Assembly: GCA_030639555.1 (NCBI GenBank)
Contig: DAOWCM010000042.1
Span: 1-11,162, forward strand
DNA length: 11,162 nucleotides
Origin: Candidatus Eiseniibacteriota bacterium
GTDB lineage: Bacteria > Joyebacterota > Joyebacteria > Joyebacterales > Joyebacteraceae
Reading direction: 5' to 3'
The position numbers and the translations under genes were made by a program. Shown here piece by piece: positions 5,768 through 11,162 of this stretch. How positions within the stretch are numbered: position 1 is the first letter of the stretch; each line of letters opens with the position of its first letter. Under the pieces are notes generated by a model. It worked only from the letters and a program-made list of their open reading frames with translations. It did no database searches and was not told where the DNA came from.

Positions 5768-6790
5768 CTAGCCCACCGCGCGCAGACAATCATGGATGTG
5801 AATCACTCCCTCGGGGCACCCGTCGTCGTTCACGATGATGAGGGAGGTGATGGGGCTCGGGGTGTTCGTTTCCATCCTTTCGAGCGCATCGGCCACGAGT
5901 TCGTTCTTGCCCACGGTCCTGGGGGCCGGCGTCATGACGTCGCCCACGCGTGCGTTCAGGATGTCGGTTCTTCCGATGACGATGCGCTTGAGGTCTCCGT
6001 CGGCGACGATGCCCACGAGCCTGCCCGCGGCGCCGACCACCGTGGTGAGCCCGAGCCGCTTGCCCGCTATCTCGACGATGGCGTCCCTCATGAGGGCGTC
6101 CTCGGACACGACAGGAAGAGCGTCCCCAGTGTGCATGACATCCCTGACCCTGAGAAGAAGCCTCCTCCCCAGAGAGCCCGCCGGGTGGAACGAGGCGAAG
6201 GCGTCCCGATCTATTTCCTTCTCCGAAAGAACCGCAACGGCGAGCGCATCGCCCAGAGCCAGCGCCACCGTCGTGCTGGCCGTTGGAACGAGGTCCATCG
6301 GACACGCCTCACGCTCGACGCGCGCATCCACGACGATGTCAGCCCTGGACGCCAGCGTAGATCCGGCGCCTCCGGTGATCGCGACGATCGTGACGCCGAT
6401 CTCACGGAAGTGCGGAAGCAGCTGGAGCAGCTCCTCACCCTCACCGCTCTTGGAGACAGCCAGCACCACGTCCCCCTTGCTCACCATGCCCACGTCGCCG
6501 TGCGCCGCGTCCGCCGGGTGCAGGAAAAAGGCCCTGGTCCCAGTGCTCGCCAGCGTCGCGGCTATCTTGCGCGCCACGAGCCCGGACTTCCCCACACCGC
6601 AGACGATCACGCTGCCGGGTGACTCCACTACTGCGCGGACCGCCGCGACGAAGGCGTCGTCGATGCGGTCGACCAGCCCGCCGATCGCGTCGCGCTCCAC
6701 CTCGAGGACCTCACGTCCGGTCCGGAGCAGCTCCTCATCCGAGAGGCTGCGGCTTCCCGCTGTCCTGGGTGTGTCGGTGTTCTTCGACAA
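5768..6790 (-). CDS. kdsD: D-arabinose 5-phosphate isomerase KdsD (KpsF/GutQ family)
   Basis: This enzyme interconverts ribulose 5-phosphate and arabinose 5-phosphate, the first step of Kdo synthesis. The 340 residues comprise an N-terminal helix (GREVLEVERDAI, 25-36) and a SIS domain at about 45-195 with GVGKSG (65-70), ASTGTRAFFLHPADAAHGDVGM (81-102) and PTASTTVALALGDALAVA. These are followed by FHPAGSLGRRLLLRV and two CBS domains (about 215-275 and 280-340) with DVMHTGDALP and DVMTP. The start is taken as TTG at 6788-6790, with GGAG eight bases upstream, because this gives the normal N-terminal length. An in-frame GTG about 90 bases further up would translate the tandem repeat and is unlikely. 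It is the last gene of the Kdo block; a 200-base promoter-bearing gap follows before lptC. Confidence 0.95.
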   Translation of the reverse strand: MSKNTDTPRTAGSRSLSDEELLRTGREVLEVERDAIGGLVDRIDDAFVAAVRAVVESPGSVIVCGVGKSGLVARKIAATLASTGTRAFFLHPADAAHGDVGMVSKGDVVLAVSKSGEGEELLQLLPHFREIGVTIVAITGGAGSTLASRADIVVDARVEREACPMDLVPTASTTVALALGDALAVAVLSEKEIDRDAFASFHPAGSLGRRLLLRVRDVMHTGDALPVVSEDALMRDAIVEIAGKRLGLTTVVGAAGRLVGIVADGDLKRIVIGRTDILNARVGDVMTPAPRTVGKNELVADALERMETNTPSPITSLIIVNDDGCPEGVIHIHDCLRAVG

Positions 6791-6818
6791 GAGGGTGTCT
6801 CCAACGTCCCACGCGCCC

Positions 6819-6898
6819 CGGCCCCGCAGGCACTCCAGCCTCGCACACGTCCCGGCCCCGCAGACACTCCAGCCTCGCACACGCCACGGCCCCGCAGG
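6819..6898. repeat. 34-bp tandem repeat between kdsC and kdsD, about 2.35 copies
   Basis: Unit 1 is 6819-6852, unit 2 is 6853-6886, and a 12-base partial unit is 6887-6898. On the plus strand each begins CGGCCCCGCAG. The first two units differ at only a few bases. It fills most of the 116-base gap between kdsC and kdsD. The period is not a multiple of three, so the units are read in different frames and are unlikely to be coding. It is either a minisatellite or a repeated RNA or DNA element. Confidence 0.9.
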
Positions 6899-6906
6899 CG
6901 ACCGTG

Positions 6907-7440
6907 TCAGATGCTCGCCAGGAACTCCTCGACCACGTCCGTCCAGTCGCCCCTGGCCTTGAGGATGGCCTCGACCGTCTCGCGCACCGCCCCACGACCG
7001 CCCGGAGCTTCGGTGACGTGCGGGGCCGACTCCAGAAGGTCCGAGCACGCGTCACCGACCGCGACGCCTATCCCGACCTCCCGTATCGACGCCATGTCAA
7101 CGAGATCGTCGCCGACGTAGGCTATTGCCGAAAGCTCAACACCGTGCCGTTCGGCGATCTGGCGCACGACGTCGAGCTTCTGCTGCTCACCCTGGTAGAC
7201 CTCACGGACGCCCAGCATCTCGGCACGGCGCTCGACGATCTCGGACACGCGCGCCGACAGGAAGACGACCTGGACACCTGCGAACTGCGCGACCATGATC
7301 CCTATGCCGTCCCGAACCGAGAACTCCTTGATCTCCTCACCCGACGCACCCAGCACGAGATGCGCGTTGGTCAGCACACCGTCCACGTCAAGGATCAGAA
7401 GCTTAATGCCGGTCGCAACGCCCTTGTCGAACGCCAGCAC
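6907..7440 (-). CDS. kdsC: 3-deoxy-D-manno-octulosonate 8-phosphate phosphatase KdsC
   Basis: This HAD-family phosphatase converts Kdo 8-phosphate to Kdo. With the start chosen here it has 177 residues. The catalytic aspartates are D18 and D20 (LLILDVDGVLTN). The KdsC hallmark EFSVRDGIGI follows, then the motif-II serine in FLSAR, the acidic motif YVGDDLVD, and a C-terminal VTEAPGGRGAVRETVEAIL tail typical of KdsC. It lacks a separate cap domain, as expected for a C0 HAD that works as a tetramer. The start is GTG at 7438-7440 because a GGGAGG sits eight bases upstream; a longer reading to 7494 would run through the end of kdsA. The start lies four bases after the full-length kdsA TAG stop, so the ribosome binding site is inside the last codons of kdsA. 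Confidence 0.95.
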   Translation of the reverse strand: MLAFDKGVATGIKLLILDVDGVLTNAHLVLGASGEEIKEFSVRDGIGIMVAQFAGVQVVFLSARVSEIVERRAEMLGVREVYQGEQQKLDVVRQIAERHGVELSAIAYVGDDLVDMASIREVGIGVAVGDACSDLLESAPHVTEAPGGRGAVRETVEAILKARGDWTDVVEEFLASI

Positions 7441-7444
7441 GGCA

Positions 7445-8278
7445 CTATCCTCCCATCGCGCGAACGGCGCGGGCGACCGTGAGAACACCCTCAAGGACCG
7501 GGCGCAGCTCCGACAGTGGGATCATGGAATGAGCATCGGACAGGGCCGATTCAGGACTGGGGTGCGTCTCCAGGAACAGAGCGTCTCAGCCGGCCGCGCA
7601 CGCGGCCCTCGCGAGAACGGGCACGAACGCAGGTTCGCCCCCGGACACGCCCGAGGCCGCTCCGGGCAACTGCACGCTGTGGGTAGCGTCAAAGACCACG
7701 GGGCAACCGAAGCTCCTCATCGTCTCGATGGAGCGCATGTCCACAACGAGATTGTGATAGCCGAACGTCGTTCCGCGCTCCGTCAGCAGGACGCGATCGT
7801 TCCCGGCGGCCGCCGCCTTCGCGACGACCCGCTCCATGTCACCCGGGGCCATGAACTGGCCCTTCTTGATGTTCAGTGGAAGCTCCGTCCGCGCCGCTTC
7901 TTCGAGCAGACGGGTCTGCCTGCACAGGAACGCCGGTATCTGTATCGCGTCCAGCACTTCCGACGCCGGTCCCACCTCACCGCGCTCGTGAACGTCCGAG
8001 AGCACCGGGACGCCCAGTTCGCTTCTGACGCGGTCGAGCGCACGGAGCCCCGGCTCGAGCCCCGGTCCCGCATATGAACCCGGAGAGAGCCTGTTGTCCT
8101 TGAGGTACGACGACTTGAAGACAAACGGCATCTCCAGTTCGGTGGCCAGTTCGCCGACGCGTCCGGCTACCTCGAGGATGAGTTCTTCGCTCTCGATGAC
8201 GCACGGTCCTGCGATGAGAACCAAAGGCCTGCCGTCGCCGATCTCGACATCGCCGATGCTAACCACGCGACCTGCCAT
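7445..8278 (-). CDS. kdsA: Kdo 8-phosphate synthase KdsA, metal-dependent class, interrupted by an in-frame TGA at codon 231
   Basis: This enzyme condenses PEP with arabinose 5-phosphate to Kdo 8-phosphate. Residues 1-230 read clearly as KdsA: AGPCVIES (24-31), FKSSYLKDNRLSPGSYAGPGL, LSDVHE, QIPAFLCRQT, LNIKKGQFMAP, ERGTTFGYHNLVVDMR, FDATHSVQLPGA. A TGA follows (7586-7588). The same frame then continues for 46 family-like codons, DALFLETHPSPESALSDAHS and onward, to a TAG at 7445-7447. This gives 277 positions, the normal family length. C26, H200, E237 and D248 correspond at a constant offset of 15 to the Aquifex aeolicus metal ligands C11, H185, E222 and D233 (recalled). Stopping at TGA would leave a 230-residue protein (7586-8278) without E237 and D248, probably inactive. 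Its ATG start lies 20 bases inside the end of pyrG. Confidence 0.93.
7449..7454 (-). promoter_or_regulatory. Ribosome binding site of kdsC
   Basis: On the minus strand this reads GGGAGG, eight bases before the GTG start of kdsC. It lies in the final Gly-Gly codons of full-length kdsA. That layout suggests kdsC translation was arranged around the far kdsA stop at 7445-7447 and not around the internal TGA. Confidence 0.7.
7586..7588 (-). other. In-frame TGA codon inside kdsA
   Basis: The TGA follows codons for RAACAAG and precedes DALFLETHP. It aligns to Aquifex KdsA residue 216, which I recall as Cys in GCDGVFMETHP. A change from TGC or TGT is a single third-base substitution. Possible readings are a base-call error, a nonsense mutation, readthrough or selenocysteine. 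Genome-wide TGA reassignment is ruled out because TGA is a normal stop for hpf's neighbour lipA and for lptC, rpoN, kdsC and kdsB here. Confidence 0.9.
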
Positions 8279-9959
8279 CTACCTTGCTCCCCGCGGCGTG
8301 CTCCAGCGGTTCGGTCCCGCCGCTCGATCTGTGCCCTGACGACCCCGCGTCCTCACCCGTCTTGTGGGCGAGCGCGGCCCTCACGAACTCCCTGAACAGG
8401 GGGTGAGCCACACCGGGACGCGAACGGAATTCCGGGTGGAACTGACAACACACGAACCACGGATGGTCCGCGAGCTCCACCATCTCCACAAGGTCGGCGC
8501 TCAGGTGGATCCCGGATGAGAGGAGTCCACTGGATTCGAGCTTGCTCCGAAACTCGTTGTTGTACTCGTATCTGTGGCGGTGCCGCTCCCGCACGTCGCT
8601 CTCCCCGTAAACCTCGTGCGCCCGCGTGCCCTCCACAATGTGGCAGTCGTAGCCGCCCAGCCGCATCGTACCCCCCATGTTGACCACCGACTTCTGCTCG
8701 GGAAGCAGGTCGATGACCGGGTAGGCGGTGTCCGGGTCGAACTCGGTCGAGTGCGCCGCCGTGAGCCCGCACACGTTCCGCGCGAATTCGATCACCGCGC
8801 AGTGCAGGCCCAGACATATGCCGAAGTAGGGCACGCCCTCTCTCCGCGCATAGCCCGCCGACTCTATCTTCCCCTCGATGCCGCGCTCGCCGAAACCGCC
8901 GGGGACCAGCACCCCGTGGCAACCCTCGAGCGCACCGGCCGCGTCTCCCGCCCGCTCAATCTCCTCGACGTCCACCCAGACCAGGTTGACCCTGGCGTCG
9001 TTCTCCACTCCCGCGTGCGCGAACGCCTCGGTGATGCTCTTGTACGAGTCCTGGAGGTCGATGTACTTGCCGCAGATGGCGATGGACACCTCGCGCGAGG
9101 GGCTGGTCACTCGCCCGACTACCGACTCCATCCTGCTGAGGTCGGCGGGGCCTGCGTCGATGCCCAGCTTCTCCAACACGATCCTGTCGAGCCCATCCTC
9201 GTGGAACCTCAGCGGCACCTCGTAGATCGACGGCACGTCGCGCGCGTCGATGACCTCGCCCATCTCGACGTTGCAGAAGAGGGCGATCTTCCTCTTGAGA
9301 TCGTCGGTCAGGGGACGTTCGGTCCGGCAGAGGAGGATGTCAGGCTGGATACCGATATCACGAAGCGCCCGCACGCTGTGCTGCGTCGGCTTGGTCTTCA
9401 GCTCACCCGCGGTCTTGATGTACGGAACGAGGGTCAGGTGAATGAACAGCACGTTCTCCTTCCCCTTATCAAGCCGCATCTGACGGATGGCCTCGAGGAA
9501 CGGGAGGCTCTCGATGTCGCCGACCGTGCCCCCGATCTCCGTTATGAGGACGTCGATGCCGCCGCTCAGGGCAACTTTGTCGATACGCTCCTTGATCTCG
9601 TTCGTCACGTGAGGGATGACCTGAACGGTCCCTCCCAGATAGTCGCCGCGCCTCTCCTTCGATATGACGGCCTCGTAGATCTGGCCGGCCGTGATGTTGT
9701 TGTCCCGTCCGAGTTCCTTCCCCACAAAGCGTTCGTAATGCCCGAGGTCCAGGTCCGTCTCCGCCCCGTCGTCCGTGACGAACACCTCACCGTGCTGGAA
9801 CGGGCTCATCGTACCGGGGTCGACGTTCAGATAGGGGTCACACTTCTGCAGCGTGACCGACAACCCCCTGCTCTCGAGAAGGTACCCAATGGACGCAGAG
9901 GCAATGCCCTTCCCCAGAGCGGATACCACGCCACCCGTAACGAAGATGTACTTTGGCAT
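8259..9959 (-). CDS. pyrG: CTP synthase PyrG
   Basis: This enzyme makes CTP from UTP, ATP and glutamine. The 566 residues start with the synthetase domain MPKYIFVTGGVVSALGKG, which includes the P-loop and CDPYLNVDPGTMSPFQHGEVFV. It continues with EIGGTVGDIES, FIHLTLVPY and KTKPTQHSVRALR. The class I glutaminase domain follows from about 290. Its triad is Cys382 in GICLGLHCAVIEFARNV, His508 and Glu510 in QFHPEF. Position 386, four residues after the nucleophile, is His (CAC), where the family nearly always has Gln. The C-terminus runs about 20-30 residues past the usual end as a Gly/Ser-rich tail that overlaps the kdsA start. The ATG at 9957-9959 has AAAGGAG ten bases upstream. Placement between kdsB and kdsA makes sense, since KdsB consumes CTP. 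Confidence 0.97.
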   Translation of the reverse strand: MPKYIFVTGGVVSALGKGIASASIGYLLESRGLSVTLQKCDPYLNVDPGTMSPFQHGEVFVTDDGAETDLDLGHYERFVGKELGRDNNITAGQIYEAVISKERRGDYLGGTVQVIPHVTNEIKERIDKVALSGGIDVLITEIGGTVGDIESLPFLEAIRQMRLDKGKENVLFIHLTLVPYIKTAGELKTKPTQHSVRALRDIGIQPDILLCRTERPLTDDLKRKIALFCNVEMGEVIDARDVPSIYEVPLRFHEDGLDRIVLEKLGIDAGPADLSRMESVVGRVTSPSREVSIAICGKYIDLQDSYKSITEAFAHAGVENDARVNLVWVDVEEIERAGDAAGALEGCHGVLVPGGFGERGIEGKIESAGYARREGVPYFGICLGLHCAVIEFARNVCGLTAAHSTEFDPDTAYPVIDLLPEQKSVVNMGGTMRLGGYDCHIVEGTRAHEVYGESDVRERHRHRYEYNNEFRSKLESSGLLSSGIHLSADLVEMVELADHPWFVCCQFHPEFRSRPGVAHPLFREFVRAALAHKTGEDAGSSGHRSSGGTEPLEHAAGSKVDGRSRG

Positions 9960-10011
9960 CGTGCCAACGCTCCTTTGCGGAGATATGTGAGGAGGAAAGC
10001 CCCGTCAGGAA

Positions 10012-10752
10012 TCACAAGGCGCTCATGCGCCTCTCGACCAGGGCGGCGTCCGCTGGCCTGTCGACCGACAGCGTCTGCCGCTCGGTCAGGGCCAGGCCGA
10101 TTGCCATGCCGTTCTCGACTGCCCTGAGCTGCTCCAGGGATTCCCGGAGCTCCAGAGCCCCTCTCGGGAACGAAGCGAATCGCTCAAGCGCCGCGCGCCG
10201 GAAGCAGTATATCCCAACGTGATGGAGATACAAAGAGCTAACGCCGGTCGATTCGGAGATGTATGGCACCGGAGATCGAGAGAAGTAGAGGGCCCTTTCG
10301 CCACGCCCGGCGACCACTTTGACGACGTCCGGACTCCGGTAGCCCTCCTCGTCGTCCGCTCTGAAGGCCAGCGTCGACAGGTCGGCCTCTGCGTCCGCGG
10401 CGAGAACCTCTACCGTCCGATCGATGTCCGCGGGGTCAATCATCGGCTGGTCCGCCTGGAGGTTGACGACCACGTCCGCCATGACATCGCGGACGGCCGC
10501 CGCCACGCGGTCACTCCCGGTCGCGCACGGCTCCGTGACCATTACAACCCGGCCCCCGAACAACGACACCGCCTCTTCCACCTCCGCGCTGTCTGTTGCG
10601 ACCATTACCTCATCGACGCTGGAAGCCTCGGCCAGCCTCTCGTACACGTGCTGCACGAGCGGTCTTCCGCCGACCGGCGCGAGCACCTTCCCCGGGAATC
10701 GCATGGAACCGAGGCGTGCAGGAATGATCCCGACGACGTGTCCGCGCGCCAA
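10012..10752 (-). CDS. kdsB: CMP-Kdo synthetase KdsB
   Basis: This cytidylyltransferase activates Kdo with CTP to CMP-Kdo for transfer to lipid A. The 246 residues follow the family closely: IIPARLGSMRFPGKVLAPVGGRPL (9-32), ATDS (52-55), TGSDRV (78-83), NLQADQP (97-103), SPDVVKVV, YFSRSPVPY (156-164), HHVGIYCFRR (177-186), ESLEQLRAVENG (204-215) and SVDRPAD (229-235). Asp101 and Asp231 are the expected magnesium-binding positions. The motif around Asp101 is usually QGDEP; here it is QADQP, with the acidic Glu replaced by Gln. The start is TTG at 10750-10752 with AGGAGG four to five bases upstream; no better start gives the standard N-terminus. It is 16 bases after the upstream hydrolase and 52 before pyrG. 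Confidence 0.95.
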   Translation of the reverse strand: MARGHVVGIIPARLGSMRFPGKVLAPVGGRPLVQHVYERLAEASSVDEVMVATDSAEVEEAVSLFGGRVVMVTEPCATGSDRVAAAVRDVMADVVVNLQADQPMIDPADIDRTVEVLAADAEADLSTLAFRADDEEGYRSPDVVKVVAGRGERALYFSRSPVPYISESTGVSSLYLHHVGIYCFRRAALERFASFPRGALELRESLEQLRAVENGMAIGLALTERQTLSVDRPADAALVERRMSAL

Positions 10753-10768
10753 TTGCCCTCCTGTATCT

Positions 10769-11162
10769 CTACTCGTAGTCGAGGACCACGACTTTCGGCG
10801 TGCCCTCGAGATCGCTTGCGCCGATTTCCACGGTCGTGCTGCCCGCGCGCTCGACGCGCTCCATCAGCTTCAGGAAATCATCGACCGGCTGGATCGGGAA
10901 GCCCAGCGCGTCCGTCTTGTAGTGCATCGGGATGATAATCCTCGCCCCGAGCGCCTCGGCCGTCCTCTTGGCCTCCTCCGGACCGATCGTGTAGTACCCG
11001 CCGACGGGCGCCAGCAGAACATCCACGGTCCCGAGGGCCGCTACGTCTTCCTCTGAGAGGATGTGTCCAAGGTCACCGAGGTGCCCCACCTTCACACCGT
11101 CGACCTCCATCACGTAGATGTTGATGCGCCCCCGCTCCTGCCCCTTGCTCTCGTCGTGGAAG
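10769..11162 (-). CDS. Metallo-beta-lactamase-fold hydrolase (UlaG/YtkL-like), N-terminal part beyond the window
   Basis: About 130 C-terminal residues are present; the frame is open to the right edge. It begins FHDESKGQERGRINIYVMEVDG. The metal-ligand segment VGHLGDLGHILSEEDV follows, then VDVLLAPVGGYYTIGPEEAKRTAEAL and ARIIIPMHYKTD, whose His is the last metal ligand of the fold. This arrangement is typical of the small UlaG/UPF0173-like metal-dependent hydrolases. The substrate cannot be read from sequence. It precedes kdsB by 16 bases and may be co-transcribed with the Kdo genes, but there is no known functional link. A start at the internal GTG or ATG near 11108-11113 would delete the first half of the fold, so this is a partial gene. 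Confidence 0.85.
   Translation of the reverse strand, partial: FHDESKGQERGRINIYVMEVDGVKVGHLGDLGHILSEEDVAALGTVDVLLAPVGGYYTIGPEEAKRTAEALGARIIIPMHYKTDALGFPIQPVDDFLKLMERVERAGSTTVEIGASDLEGTPKVVVLDYE

Noticed and set aside
5562..5789. Longer lptC beginning at 5789
   Set aside because: The extension has no protein-like pattern, overlaps kdsD, covers the promoter candidates, and would bury the lipoprotein signal peptide.
6791..6880. kdsD starting at a GTG within the tandem repeat
   Set aside because: It would add about 30 Cys/Gly/Arg-rich repeat-encoded residues absent from the family; the TTG at 6790 has a suitable ribosome binding site.
6819..6898. CRISPR array
   Set aside because: The units are directly adjacent, with no unique spacers, and there are only about 2.35 copies.
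5835..6962. Long plus-strand open frame opposite kdsD
   Set aside because: It is a Ser/Arg/Thr-rich shadow of kdsD with no protein-family character; it also crosses the tandem repeat and part of kdsC.
7445..8278. Genetic code with TGA as a sense codon
   Set aside because: Several other genes in the window (lipA, lptC, rpoN, the lipoyl-domain gene, kdsC, kdsB) end in TGA exactly at their family-typical C-terminus.
7445..8278. Frameshift in kdsA
   Set aside because: The reading frame before and after the TGA is the same and the metal-ligand spacing is unchanged, so no base is gained or lost.
8574..10127. Long plus-strand open frame opposite pyrG
   Set aside because: It mirrors the codons of pyrG on the other strand, shows no recognisable family, and pyrG matches its family end to end. 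Long antisense frames are expected in GC-rich DNA.

Overview
All genes in this window lie on the minus strand, so transcription runs from the right edge to the left edge. The DNA is GC-rich and densely packed, with no gene-free stretch longer than about 205 bases. The gene set indicates a Gram-negative (diderm) bacterium that makes Kdo-containing lipopolysaccharide. Several traits argue against Gammaproteobacteria: a long two-domain HPF, an HprK/P-type kinase, a lipoprotein-type LptC, no lptA in its usual place, and many GTG or TTG starts. A deltaproteobacterial lineage or an uncultured FCB-type phylum would fit, but I cannot name a taxon from this window.

Right block (about 5768-11162), in transcription order: the C-terminal part of a metallo-beta-lactamase-fold hydrolase, kdsB, pyrG, kdsA, kdsC, kdsD. 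This is a Kdo supply operon. KdsD makes arabinose 5-phosphate, KdsA condenses it with PEP to Kdo-8-phosphate, KdsC removes the phosphate, and KdsB activates Kdo with CTP supplied by PyrG. The genes overlap or are a few bases apart, except for a 116-base gap between kdsC and kdsD that carries a 34-bp tandem repeat.

Middle gap (5562-5767): this holds two sigma70-like promoter candidates and a perfect 8-bp hairpin directly before the lptC ribosome binding site. A second transcript probably starts here.

Left block (1-5561), in transcription order: lptC, lptB, rpoN, a stand-alone lipoyl-domain protein, lipA, hpf, hprK (cut by the left edge just before its C-terminus). This resembles the well-known lptC-lptA-lptB-rpoN-hpf-hprK neighbourhood. 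It differs in two ways: lptA is absent, and a coupled lipoyl-domain/lipA pair sits between rpoN and hpf.

The strongest anomaly is in kdsA. An in-frame TGA at codon 231 is followed by 46 perfectly family-like codons that carry two of the four expected metal ligands. The homologous position is, as I recall, a cysteine in Aquifex KdsA. The candidates are a base-call error, a fresh nonsense mutation, or recoding (selenocysteine or readthrough). The sequence alone cannot decide, and I see no convincing SECIS element. Other points worth checking are a Gln-to-His change beside the PyrG glutaminase nucleophile, a divergent RpoN box, and the stand-alone lipoyl domain.
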